A stretch of 64,000 nt of DNA from Hofstenia miamia (taxonomy: Eukaryota > Xenacoelomorpha > Acoela): positions 80,822-144,821 of the forward strand of contig SCFE01000039.1 of NCBI GenBank assembly GCA_004352715.1. Direction: 5' to 3'. This document shows positions 28,759-40,598 of this stretch, one piece after another. The notes under the pieces are model-generated. The model did not search any database. It saw only the letters and a program-made list of their open reading frames with translations, and was not told where the DNA came from. Position 1 is the first letter of the stretch; each line of letters opens with the position of its first letter. A program made the translations under genes and the position numbers.

Positions 28759-29015
28759 TTGGTGCCTAATAAATTCAGCACAGCCAAAAAATTTGCAAAT
28801 TCAGTAACCAAGGCAAACTCAAAAGTGCAACATTATTACTTGAAAATGAAACTCAAAAAGTTCCTTTAACAGTTACTGATGAAATTGTTCGAGCTTTAGA
28901 ATCAAAACACCCAATGCCCAACTTTGAATAATGATGAAGCAATTGAAGGGGCACTCAAGTTTTTCCTAGTGCTATTTTTTCCGAGATAACAGGAGAAACC
29001 ATTAAAAAATGTGCA

Positions 29016-30778
29016 TTGCGATGCTCTGGAGTTGCAGGACCTATCGGGTTAGATAGTCTTGGAACTAAAAGAATTTTGACATCTTTCGTTTTTCGCCCAC
29101 ATTCTGATAATTTATTCAATGCCTTGGCAATTTTGGCAAGGAGGCTTGCTGGTGAAAGTTTGGGCCCTACCCACTTATCTCTTTACACTGCTGGTCGCAT
29201 GATTGCACTTGACAAGAATCCAGGTATACGACCTATTGGAATTGGTGAAATCTTTCGACACAACCACATATGCAGTTCTTCATATTCTAAAGCAATATAT
29301 CATAGAATCTTGTGGTCCACTGCAGACAGCCGCAGGCCACTCAGCTTGTATCGAACCAGCTGTAGATGCAATGAAAGATATCTACGAAAGTGATAGCTGT
29401 GAAGCAATTTTATTTGTGGATGCAGACAATGCCTTTAACAGGTTAAATCAAAACCTTGCTCTACATAATGTCAAGTATTTGTGTCCACCACTTGCACGCT
29501 TTTTACAAAATGTCTACGGTAGCCCAGCCAGACTTTCAATTGGAGACAAAGTGATTTTTTCAAAGGAAAGTGCTACTCACGGTGATGTCGCAGCAATGGC
29601 CATGTACAGCCTTGCAACACTGCCACTGGTATATGATAACAGAAGTTCATCAGTAAGGCGCATATTCTATGCTGATGACGCCGCTGGTGGAGGCAATATT
29701 CAGGATGTCTTATCATGGTGGAAGATGCTTAAGAAACGAGGACCAAAACTTGGTTACTTTCCCAAGCCTTCTAAAACCGTTCTTCTTGTTAAGCCAGAAC
29801 ACCTGGACAAGGCTAACAAATATTTCGGCAAAGAAGGTATACTTTTCCACACTGAAGGAGCAAAATACCTAGGTGGCTTCGTGGGCACTGGCCTTTACTG
29901 TACTGAACAAATGAAATCTAAGGCAAAAAAATGGTCAAATTTAACCACTAAGGTCTCACAAATTGCGGACACTCAACCACATGCGGTATATTCGTGTTTC
30001 TCGAAGAGAATCCAATTCAAATGGTCGTTTACACAAAGAGTTACACAGACTCAATCCGAAACTTTCAGGACTCTTGAGGATAACATCAGACTAAAACTAT
30101 TTCAAAAGTTTTTTGGGAAAGATATAGATTGTAATCTGACTCAATTTTTACAATTAACGACCAAATTTGGTGGCGTAGGTATTAATGATCCAGTCTCGAC
30201 TTGTTGTGAAGAATATGATTTCTCTAGCAATGCACCGGAACCCTTGAAGATCTTAATTTTATCACAATCGCACAAAATATTAAAGACTACTGCAGCTGAT
30301 CAGAAGAGCCTCTTGAAAATTTGTTTAAAAGAAAAACATGATAAAATCGAATCTAAGTGTCAACAGATGTTAGAGAAACTGAATACAGATCAGCAAAATG
30401 CTATTAAAACAATAAAACGCAAAGGTTGCTCTTCCTGGCTAACGGCCCTTCCAATAGAAGAAGAAGGTTTTCATCTCAACAAAAGAGAATTTAGATATAA
30501 CATTCGTTTGAGGCATGGTATTGAACCTGCCGATAGGCCTACAACTTGCGTATGCAGCAAAGGATTCTCTATTGCACATTCACTCTCTTGTCCCACTGGT
30601 GGTTTTGTTGCAAGACCATATAGTGAAATGCGTGACATACTGTCCGAAGCATTATCCGAAGTGTGCATTGATGTTAAAAAAAGCACCTCATCTCACGAAA
30701 ATAATAACGGAATCTCTGTCCTCTTCTTCTAATCTCACTGATGGAGTTAGGCTAGACATCTCTGCCGTTGGATTCTAG
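29016..30778 (+). pseudogene. Reverse transcriptase domain with zinc knuckle, frameshifted
   Basis: The frame starting near 29016 carries LSLYTAGRMIALDKNPGIRP and IGIGEI, then shifts by one base near 29262 into the 509-codon frame. RT motifs in order: A, AILFVDADNAFNRLN (Asp present); B, ATHGDVAAMAMY (usual Gln replaced by His); C, FYADDAAGGG at about 29668; D, GYFPKPSKTVLLVK; E, KYLGGFVGT. A knuckle CVCSKGFSIAHSLSC (C-x-C-x7-H-x3-C) lies at about 30546. A second shift near 30690 moves on to RLDISAVGF. It would copy element RNA into DNA at the target, but this copy cannot make an intact protein. Confidence 0.82.
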
Positions 30779-31195
30779 AGCTATGGCCAAAGCACATTCT
30801 TTGATGTAAGGGTATTCAACCCTTGTGCAACCCCAATGCTCGAAGAACTACAGCAGAAACTTTTAGGGCACATGAAACCGAGAAAATAAGGCAATACCAG
30901 CAGAGAGTGCTAGAAATCGAACATGCCTCATTCACACCATTGGTGTTCAGTGCATCAGGTGGCGCATCGTCACTCACCGATTAATTTTTAAAACAACTTT
31001 GTGGTTTAATCTCAGAGAAAAGATATACTGATTATTCCACAACCTGCAATTGGATAAGGTGCAAACTCGGAATCTCCTTACTACGAAGCATGATCCTCTT
31101 CATTCGTGGAGCTAGACGACACCATGTAGTTTCAAGGCTTGGAGTTGAACATCGTTTAGCTGGAGCAAGCCATTACCTGAAGTGACACCAATCAG

Positions 31196-32939
31196 TTTGA
31201 TTTGATCTAGATTTATGGTCTTTTTCTTTCTTTAAATTGATAAAAAGGATGTAATATCAGTTTGTTAGTTGTATTATAAAAGTATTCACTAATTTAAAAC
31301 CGAATGATGAATAGATGAGACATCAAACCATCTTGGGAAAAAGCATGTGAATTTATTTATTTCATAATAAAAGTGAGCAACCTTTTTGCTAATTTAATAT
31401 TGTGATTGTTTTAAAATCTTTGTAATGTTGATTTTGTAAATCTCTACGTTTTGTTTTTGAATTTATTTGTAATAAAATATTTCCATATTTTTCCTTATCT
31501 TTACGCATTTAATATATATTACCTAAAAGCACAACGTTAATTGCTATTGTTATTGCAGAAAATTTACCAAGAGCTGCTAAACCAATTTCCGGTCAAAATT
31601 TTCCTTGTGTATGCTCTCGGCCTAAGAAAGAAATTTAGAGTTTATGGGAGTAACAACTAGCTTCAAGTTTCTCGTTTTTTTAAGTGCGCTTTCCAAAGTT
31701 GTTCAGGAGTTCGGTGCGTAAATGTGAGGTCGTCGGTCTGCGAGTATCAATGCCGGAGAGTTAGGAGAACTAGGTACATTCTATAACAACTTTTAATTTA
31801 TTTTAAAAGACACTCTAAAATACATATTAAAAATCTAGTTAAGCTATGCGATTGTGGAGAACAAAATCAATTAAAGAATTTTAATTCTTTCTATATATCA
31901 TTGCAATAGATTTTAAGCATTCAATTGAATGATTCCATTTTTGTGCTAAAGCTAAATTTTAAGTTGAAATATAAAAGTAGATTTTCAGTCAGCAGCAAAA
32001 AAAGAAAAAAAAAATAGAGCAGATGCAAATTGGAAAAATGTTATTAAAATTGGTCGTAACTTATGGCTTGTAAATTTGTGTTTCCCAAATTTGTAATAAT
32101 ATTTTATGAAATGTTATTATTTCAATTGGTTTCTTATACTATACTTTTACATATATGCATCAAAAATAATAAAATATTTATTAATGATATAACTCTTCAA
32201 TTAGGAATTTGGATGTCAAGTTTTCATAAAATATAAAAAATTTTTTGTCAGACAATACATATTTTTTTAATTACACATTGTTGCAATAACATAGATGTAG
32301 TAATTTAGTTTTGCCATGTAAATGCTGCAATTTATAATAAAATGATGATTTTCAAATCTTAAATTTATTGCTAAAAAACAAAAAATATTTTAAAGCAAAA
32401 GTAGATACCAATTTCAAGCAAGCAGTATACTTCAAATGGATAAAAAGAAGTACTTTAGACTTGCCCTGCCCATTTTTAGTACTTGTTAATTCTTAAATTT
32501 TAAATATAGAATTAATAGAATTTAATGCTTTGAAAATACTGCTAACAACAACCCATTATTTTTATCGAATGGATAGTGAATCACCTCCTTTTTCAAAATT
32601 ACCTCCACTCAAATATTTATTAGCGATTTTTTTAAAAAGAAGAAAATCTTAATGCTATTGGCTTAGACATTTTATTATTTTAAGTCAAAGAGTCAAAAAC
32701 CAATAATGGTCATCTTAAATTTTGAGATTCTACTATGAGGCGTAAGATGGCCAATGGTAATTCTCATATTAAATTTCTGAAAGATTTTACTTCTAAATTT
32801 GAAATAAATTAAAACGAAATTATAAACCTTCTAGTACGAAAAATAAATTTCTATCTCACATATTCTCAAAAAAAATACATGAATATGTTACTAATCAAAA
32901 GTTTCCTAAGAAACAGGCTCCTGGAGGAAAACGAATTGT
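31196..32939. other. Very AT-rich intergenic DNA, nothing recognised
   Basis: No exon or transposon motif was found. A GC-richer island at 31620-31780 has no identifiable content. Confidence 0.5.
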
Positions 32940-33060
32940 ACATTAGTACAACTTAGTGGTTTTAAATCATATATAAATGAATTAGTGCTACATATTCAGA
33001 TGCACAAATTTTGCAATACGTCGATGATACATGTGTAGCTATCAGAAATATCAATGCAAT
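32940..33060 (+). mobile_element. Trace of a reverse transcriptase (YVDD)
   Basis: The plus strand encodes QILQYVDDTCVAIRNI with YVDD at 33017-33028, preceded in another frame by SYINELVL, similar to the segment before the YADD box in LINEs. Surrounding frames are full of stops. It is probably a very old LINE remnant in the opposite orientation to the others. Confidence 0.35.
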
Positions 33061-33641
33061 TATTGTAACTAAAATATGGTGCTAACACTTATGCCAGGAA
33101 ACGCCAGTAAAACTATTGATATATTCAATTCATTGGTATTGAGGCACTCAATGTATGTGTCTTCTGAAATGTCCAAAACAATTAACAGGCAAAAATTTCT
33201 ACCACGGCCATCACTCCCATTGCGTTACTTTCGATTATAAAAATTTTTGGACTAACTTCGAAATCACTTCGATTTTTAATTAAAGAAAATGATATTGATT
33301 CTTTGAAAATAATATTTGGAATTACTAAGGCAATTCATTTACCAAATAATACATTGTGACAAAAAGTGCCAATTTTAACATTTTTGACAAGCTTAACAAA
33401 AAGAAAATCATTGCAATTTCTTACTAAAAATTGAAGAAAATTTAAAAGAAAATTAAATATTATTTTATCAAGATACAAAACTAATAGAAAATATGTAAAT
33501 GCACTTCAGACATATTTCTTTCAAAAATTGTTAAAATTTGACATTAAAATTGCAATTTAGAAATTTTTCTCCAAAGCAAATTTTCAAATTTTTTTGATTT
33601 CCTTCACAATTTTTATCGGTCAAAAACCGCCATAGTAATGC

Positions 33642-34361
33642 TTAAGGAAAAATACAAAATGACACCCCAATAGCATTTAATTCCAATTTGCATAGAAAGA
33701 TTGAAAATATTTTATTCACATTCCTCAGTGAAAGTAGTGTTTCAGTGGAATTCTGCTGACCTTCATATCCACGAATCTGTGAACAATGCTCTCTGTGACA
33801 AAGTTCAGATTTGCTGCATTGAAGAACATTATTTCGCATCCATTCAGTCTATATTCCTTAAAAACAATTTGTCTTCTTGGAGAGTCATGAATGCACCTGA
33901 GTAAGAGCAGTGTCCAAAAATACCAGAAAATTGTAACTGGGGAGCGATCCTCAGACGAAAAAACCCAGCAATGTTGAGTAAATTCGAGTCCAAATGGTAG
34001 GATTGAATCAGTAATCAACATGTAGTTGAACTTAGAGTTCTGCTCTGTGTTGCAGAATTCATATCCCAATGCAGATATGATGCCACTATCTGATTTTATG
34101 TTAGTCTCTTTGCCTCAGATTTGCTTGGACAAAGTATATGTATTCTGGAGAATTACAACCGTTGTGAAAAGACTAAAAATAAAGTTTGAAGTGCTAAGGG
34201 CAGAAACTAGAGATTGTACTTTAAAAGAAGAGCTAGAATCAGTTCAATGTTGGATTTCCAATGGAGTAATAGCAACAAAATTAGTGGCGAATTGTTCCAA
34301 GGAAATCAACTTGACGAATCAAATATATTTGGCGAATAGTAAGATACTCGCGATCTTCTGA
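33642..34361. other. Unrecognised region with overlapping open frames
   Basis: Plus-strand frames 33701-33904 and 34026-34361 and the minus-strand frame 33725-34069 (114 codons) are all open, and the composition is richer than the flanks. The plus strand has SVKVVFQWNSADLHIHESVN and LKEELESVQCWISNGVIATK. None matches a family I know. It could be unassigned exons or a decayed repeat. Confidence 0.25.
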
Positions 34362-35124
34362 TGTTGCAGTTGAAAGTTGTATTGCATTTGTTGCTTTCCT
34401 AAATGCTTTGGTTTGCTTATAGACAAGAACGGATGGATTTTTTTAATTTGATCTACTTTGAATGCGTGGATGACGATGAGCCGATTGAGAAAGTAAAAGG
34501 ACAATGATATTATTCTGAACGAGAGCATGTTTTTAATGTTGACTAATTTACCAACATTTGTTTATTAGATCACCCAGTTCTATTGTATTCCTGCACAAAT
34601 GCTCTATTGAGATAATTTTCACCCAATAACAGTCCAGTGTCAGTGTCTGGTTGTTCACATGATCGCACTGTTGATATGGATATCTAAGTACCAAACAAAA
34701 CAAGTTTGCAATTCAGATGTAAAAGATAAGTGTATGTCCACTGGTTAGTGCCTGTAGGGAACAACTGCCATAGATAGTTGCTCGCAAGTAAGTGAAAGAG
34801 AGAAATTCGACTTTGTTACCTTAACATTTTGATTGATGGGTCTGAATCACATGATATTTCTTCATAGTATGAAACTGATAAATTTCGAATTTTAATCTAA
34901 AAAGATCAGAATAATAATTTATACTAATTAAATAATATATAGTATCAGTAATTTACGATGTTTCTAAATATTCATAGTGTACGAAGAAGCTGCTCAAAAA
35001 TAAAATACAACAATATTTTATTATGCATAGTATAATCAAGAACAGATAACTTCTTTCTAGATAACATAAACTAAGTCATCTAGCATTTAATCGACTCTCA
35101 TGTCCACTTCGAAGAACGTATAAG

Positions 35125-35335
35125 TGCTGCCCCTTACAGTCCCACATTCATCAGCCAAGCAAGTCCCTGATTTTAGGTATGCATGTGATATTCTCGAAGA
35201 GATTTATCTTTAAATTTTAGTTTTTTTTATGATCTGGCAATGATTGGAAGTGCAGCCTCCTACAGTCCCACAGTCTTCCACTAAATAATCCCTGAATTTA
35301 CGTATGCATGTGTTATCCTTGAAGTGATATTTGGT
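35125..35335 (+). repeat. Two tandem-like copies of an about 85-bp unit
   Basis: The copies at about 35125-35210 and 35252-35335 share the blocks TACAGTCCCACA, the TCCCTGA.TTTA core and TATGCATGTG. The units are about 127 bp apart, head to tail, with many substitutions. They may be two monomers of a decayed satellite. Confidence 0.6.
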
Positions 35336-36984
35336 TATTGGGACATTATTTTATGTCTTCCAAAGTGAATCTTGCTTAATTTAACCTGTTAATTTCTTTG
35401 TAAACAATTGATCTTCACAAACTTTCATGTATAGCTATTGGCTTCTATAATATAGAGGATTACGTTATGCTTTTTTTCATTATTGCAGTCAGACGTTCTT
35501 GTAGGCCTTATATTTAGTACTCAAATAAAGTTACTCCGTTGCTTATTTATAAAAAGCTAAGCCTAGAAATATAAAAATAACAAGCTAAGCGGTAACTTTC
35601 TTAAAAATACATTCCAATAATATTGCAATATATTGATTTAGGTTGCAATAGTATCGTGATATTTATTGTAATATGTTTATTGCAATATGATGCATTAGCA
35701 ATATATCTCCAAAACAAAAGTCATGTAGTATGACTACATTAAATCATGGGACGAACAAAAGTCATGGGACTAATAATATTTTAGTTGCGATATCTGTCTA
35801 CCTTTCGTACAATTTAATATTTGTTTTCATTATATTCATTTTGGTAGACAAATATTAATAAATATGATAGATTTTCCTAAAATACAATTAGTTATAATAT
35901 GGGGTCAAAAAAGACCCCAAACGGCTGTTAGCTAGTATTTTTTCTTCCGACTATTAACAGCTAAACTTCATAAATTTTGCTTCATTTTATACATTTTGTG
36001 GCAATTTGTTCCCAAATTCTATGATATAATTATTAAAAAAGTGTTTTCATTAGTCTTTTTTAACCATCATTTTTCTAATTGATTTTGTTCTAAGGTGTTC
36101 TTTGTAACATTAATTAATATGGTTCTCTCTGATGAAATGTGGTTAGTAATTTATTTTTTAATAATCTAGTGAAAAATATTGTCAGTTTTGAATTATTCTA
36201 TATTATTAGTTTTACGAATTATCAAATCTCTTAGAAATTCTTCGTTAAGAACACGCATGTATTATATTACTATGCATAGAAATTGAATTACACAAATGTT
36301 ATCTGTATTTGAACTAAAGTTAGTTTTAAAAGTTCATATGTTAATTTTCATTTATTTTAAATTGGATGATATTAGGTTGGAAGTCTGAAGTTTTGTCCAA
36401 GTCTAAATTTTAAAAATTGTATGCTTATCATTATGATATTAATAAATTTCTTTCGAAAGTTAACAGGTCAAGTCGGTCAACGGGTAATTTACTTTATAAC
36501 TTTGTCGGATCAACGTATCACCAGATCGGATTTTTCATTGTGTCTTATTTTGTGACCCGGTTGTATTCTGCATCTATATCTTGTTTACATTTTTTGTGTA
36601 TTTAAATTAATTTCTAATTGAAAGTCAAAAAAGAAATTTGTTAAAGAAAATAAAGGCAAGCTTGTATGTATTAGTAAACTCATGCATATTTAAATAGCAT
36701 ATTATCTATATTTAAAACTTAAATATGTAAAAAAAACCATGATTGAAAACCTATAGTTTCAGTTGGTTCTAAATGACCATAATTCACAATTGGGGCTTAC
36801 TTCAGACATTTAACTTTTTCAAAAATTGATATTAGACAAAATTAATAAAATTGATTAATTGTAGAAATTTTCTTTCAACATGCTAATTTCTAAATTTTCA
36901 TTGGATAATTTTCTAACCAATCAAGTTTAATTGCGATTTAAAATAATTTAATCTCTAAGAAAGGATGCACAGAACATTTAAAAA
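35336..36984. other. AT-rich DNA upstream of the GPCR gene
   Basis: No exon seen. The GPCR promoter and any 5' UTR exon should lie here or further left, but no TATA-type element can be singled out in such AT-rich sequence. Confidence 0.45.
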
Positions 36985-37677
36985 ATGAACCTAACTGACT
37001 ACAATCCAGCATTTTCTACAGATTATGAAAAAGCTTCGACTGCAATGAGAATCTACTGCAGCATCGTGTCTGTGATAGGCATTGTCGGTAACGTTTCAGT
37101 AATTAGAGCCTTCTTTTTTAATGAAGACATTAAGAAGTTAATGGGCCCCGCATCCTTGTTAATTGTATCTCTGGCTTGTCTTGATCTCTCAGCATGCCTA
37201 AACATGGTTCCAAGCTTAATTTTTTCTAAGATTTTTAAAAAACTCCACAATATCCCTGGAATTTGCCAGTTTATTTCGAGCACTTTCATTATGTGGTATG
37301 CAGGCGGAGGTAGTGCATGGCATATGGTCAGTATTGCATTCGATCGGTATCTAGCAATAACTAAGTCGGTTTGGCATCGGGCGAACTACTCAACATTTAA
37401 AGTCGCATTAATGTGCCTCACAGCTCACTTGATAGGTGTTGGTTTGTATTTTTATTTAGCTGTTTTTCATCACATAGTCGATGGTGTTTGCTACTATTCA
37501 TTGAAGCTTCACAACCAATGGATCAAACCTCTAGCTTTGATAGAAGCAATCTTTATAATTATTCTTCCCACGATTCTTCTGCTTTTCTTCTACGGAAATA
37601 TTTTTCTTGAGCTTTCTAAATCACAATCGTCCGTTGCGAAAAAAGGACAACAAAAAGTTGTGAAAACAATGTTAATC
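36985..37677 (+). CDS. GPCR exon 1 (TM1 to start of TM6)
   Basis: It ends at ATC before the donor GTAAGT. Reading through gives a stop at 37738, so splicing is required. Confidence 0.9.
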
Positions 37678-38506
37678 GTAAGTTCTTATAAATTTCCCAA
37701 TATTATACTTAAAACCCCCGCTGAAATTACTTACAAGTAGTTCATGATCACGCAAATCATATGTACACGAAACAATTATAGTACATAAAAAATATTTTCA
37801 AAAGTATTGTGTGATCAAAACATGTAAGTTTCTTAAATTTTTTCTAACCGAGTGTGTAAAGCAATGTGAAACACTTTTCTGCAATAATTTTATTTTGTCA
37901 AATAGAAAAATTTATCTTAAAGAAATTCTTCCTAATTCCAAGAAGGGAAACAATGATATTGTTTAGCTACATTGCAATAAATTGTATTTGGTAGTATCAT
38001 TAAAATATCTTTTCCATAACTTATGATCCACGATTTACTCGAAAGAATTAAGGTTCTTAAACATAAGTGACGCTTAATATAATATGCTTTCGCTAATATA
38101 TCCCAAAACCTAAATATTGACAAGTACCCTTATAGTTCAAAATCTACATTCATAGCAATCATAAGAATTATGTTTTCTAGGTGACATTTATCTTAATTCA
38201 AAATGATTTGGTTATAGAAAGGGTAATAAACTGAAATTCCTAATGCGAAAGATGTTAGTTGCAATTTATACTTAGTTTACCATAGTTTACAATAAGAGTA
38301 TATTCACAACATAATCCATTCGAGGGCTAGGTTTTCTTGCTATTTTAAAGTTTTATTTTGTTGCACTCAAAACTTTCTGTTCCGAATGTAGAGTTTTATA
38401 ATTTGGAAAAATATGAACCCTTGGAAAATCAAGCTTAGCTGTATAAGTTGTATTCATAATTTAATTATAATAATTATGATTGAAAGCATTATAAATAATA
38501 TAACGA

Positions 38507-38551
<45 letters not shown>

Positions 38552-40538
38552 ATGTAATGTATCCACGCTTTACTTCCTGTACACAACACAAAGTGTCATG
38601 TAAAAAGCAAAGTTGGAAACCGGGGGAGAGCTCAATTATTGATATATTTAAGTGCTGCTGGTAGAAAGGTTTTGCTCAGTCGTACTTTAGTTCGAGTACT
38701 ATGTTTAGAGAATTTCATTCTTTCATTCATGGGATGATCATTATCATTATGAAACTTCCAGGTGTATTGTTTAAATGTTTCGTTGAAAGTACTATTAATG
38801 CTATCAATAAGCTCGTATTTACTGATGTTTGACAGTTTGGAAAACAGTTTGAGCGGTTTTCGTAAGCATTTTCTATTATTTTCCGAAATTCCTGGTATCC
38901 ACACCACAGAAGCATATGTATATATTGACTTAATGTATGTTTTAAAAATCATCCATTGTTTATGGGTTGGAATAAATTCAATAAAGAAAAACGTTGATAA
39001 AATAGAACGAAATGCCTTACAAACAAGATAATCCACTTGATCATTCCAGTTCAAATCCTTATTTATTTTAATGCCCAGATATTTTACTAAGGTTGTTCCA
39101 TGAAGTTCAAGTCCATCGCATTTAATTGACTTATTTATTAAAGGTATCATTCTTGAGTTCTTGATATTAGGATGTCTACACACCAATTCCATTGATTTTG
39201 CTTCATTAATTATTAGGTTGTTTGTTTTTGACATTTGTAAGACATCATTAACATTTTTCTCAAAACTATGCTCGTCCTTTTCACTAGAATATCTCCAGTT
39301 ATACATGTACCATCCGAATATTTAATTATTTCTGATGTTGCAGGGTAAGTTAGTTTCTTTGTACATATTTCAATAGTACGGTGTGTAAACAGCGCACCTG
39401 ACATTGGTCTTTCTTGCGGCACTCCAACAGATAGAGTAATATTTTCAGAATATTTTAATCTTTCGAATTGAACACACTCATTAAAATTAGAAAGATAGTT
39501 ACTGATAAAAGTTGCCATCCATGGTGATTGCAGTTTTATTCTATTTACTATTTTGTTTTGCAATACTGTGTTACAAGCACTACTATAATCTAAAAAGGCA
39601 ATCTTTAGTATAGCCGTTTGCTTAGAGTTCAGTGTTCATTAAATACAATAATGCATCTGTTGTTGACCTATCTTTTTTGTAGGAAAATTGCTTTTAATCT
39701 AAAGAATTATTAAATTTACTAGTATAGAAAGCTGCTAATATAGAGTCCAGACATCTTGCTGCAATGGGAGTTATTGTTATTGGTCTGAAGTGTTTATAGT
39801 TATTTTTATCTGGATTTGGTATTTTAGGTACGGGTATTACTACTGCTGATTTCCATCTTTTTGGGTAATAAAACTCATGTAGACATTTTGGTGTAAATAT
39901 CTATAGGGTTTAGTCAGCTCCTTTACCAATTTTTTAAAAATCCAGGGTGGTAATACATTTTTTCCCGTTGATGTTTTTGGTCTTATCTTTCTAAAAGTGT
40001 TTTTCACCATTATTCTGTAATTAACGGTACTTCTTCATCATCATATATATATATATAAGCAAAAGAAACATGCTCCAGAAACAATCAGTGTACAGAAATT
40101 TTACGAATTCCGATATTCCAGCAATTTTATGGCTCATATGAAAACATTTTTTGGTTCCTTTGAAAGGCAGTGAATATTTTGCTTAGTTAGAGAAAATACA
40201 ATGAAAACATAAGCCTTGAGGAAACTGATTACAGCATTGCAATTTCTACAATCTCTTTGCTTTTGCAATAAACGATTTTGGATAATTAAGAGTTACTTAT
40301 AAATATTATTTAGGTGTTCATTGTATATTTGATGTGTTGGATTCCAAATATTGCATGGTTCTTTACCTGGGCATGGAAAATTGAAATATTCCCGATTGTT
40401 TATGACAGCAACTTTGTGAATGTTACAATTTCATCTGTTTTCTTAAACAGCTGCTTAAATCCTGTCATTTACGCTCTCAGCATTCCTCCATTTCGAAAAG
40501 CAATCATCCCAAAGTTCTTATTGAGAAATGAAAAGTAA
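36985..40538 (+). CDS. Rhodopsin-family G protein-coupled receptor, two exons
   Basis: Exon 1 (36985-37677, 231 codons) and exon 2 (40314-40538, 74 codons plus stop) join in phase 0 inside TM6 and give a 305-residue class A receptor. Landmarks are an N-glycosylation site at Asn2, TM1 GIVGN with Asn36, TM2 Asp67, Cys94 at the start of TM3, FDRY with Asp120-Arg121, extracellular-loop Cys169, TM6 CWIP and TM7 NPVIY (Asn280). Intracellular loop 3 is short and basic. The C-tail is about 20 residues with no cysteine. It would sit in the plasma membrane and signal through G proteins; the ligand cannot be told. The ATG at 36985 leaves a short N-terminus of about 20 residues before TM1, normal for this class. 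Both key disulfide cysteines and switch motifs are intact, so the receptor looks functional. Confidence 0.9.
38107..38548 (+). repeat. Dispersed repeat ending in (AT)n, copy 1
   Basis: About 440 bases match 56635-57053 at many blocks (ATAATCCATTCGA, CTTGCTATTTTAAA, CAAGCTTAGCTGTATA) in the same order and orientation, and both copies end in a long (AT)n tract. It is in the GPCR intron. No ORF and no terminal repeats were found, so the class is unknown; SINE or MITE are possible. Confidence 0.75.
38560..40020 (-). mobile_element. Antisense LINE in the GPCR intron
   Basis: On the minus strand the LINE reverse transcriptase runs from PWIFKKLVKELTKPY (about 39950) through WKSAVVIPVPKIPNPDKNNY (about 39840) and LSVGVPQERPMSGALF (about 39400) to a YSDGT box in place of YADDT (about 39320), then LVKYLGIKINKDLNWNDQV (about 39070) and LSKTFLPAALKYINN with its stop at about 38632. 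Frameshifts at about 39230 and beyond, stops, and the altered catalytic box make it inactive. Its 3' end runs into ACATTACATTACAT and the (AT)n tract of the neighbouring repeat. Confidence 0.85.
38632..39306 (-). pseudogene. LINE reverse transcriptase C-terminal ORF
   Basis: The 224-codon frame holds the thumb and C-terminal region of a non-LTR reverse transcriptase (NNLIINEAKSMELVCRHPN, then YLGIKINKDLNWNDQV). It is separated by a frameshift from the frame at 39213-39563 with the GVPQ and YSDGT boxes. Confidence 0.8.
40314..40538 (+). CDS. GPCR exon 2 (TM6, TM7, C-tail)
   Basis: It starts at GTG after TATTATTTAG and encodes VFIVYLMCWIPNIAWFF, then NSCLNPVIYALSIPPFRKA. The stop TAA is at 40536-40538. 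The CWIP and NPVIY motifs complete the receptor. Confidence 0.9.
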   Translation: MFIVYLMCWIPNIAWFFTWAWKIEIFPIVYDSNFVNVTISSVFLNSCLNPVIYALSIPPFRKAIIPKFLLRNEK

Positions 40539-40592
40539 TTGCAACTAAGCAAAGATATTTCAATACATAAAAATAATCGCTTCACTAAGAGC

Positions 40593-40598
40593 AATAAA
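40593..40598 (+). other. Probable GPCR polyadenylation signal
   Basis: AATAAA lies 55 bases after the receptor stop codon on the coding strand. Confidence 0.55.

Larger units (their letters stand above)
28133..31195 (+). mobile_element. Broken single-ORF retroelement, RT with R2-like zinc knuckle and possible nuclease tail
   Basis: The region reads as one long ORF broken by several frameshifts and stops. It has an N-terminal helical part (28384-28758), RT domain (29016-30300), a Cys-Cys-His-Cys knuckle (about 30540-30590) and a tail with RLDISAVGF and TFFDVRVFNP (30745-30826). Similar RT ORFs recur in cnidarian and other marine invertebrate genomes in my recollection; I do not know an established name. 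The order RT, zinc knuckle, nuclease-like tail is that of R2-type elements. Ends of the element were not located exactly. Confidence 0.75.
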
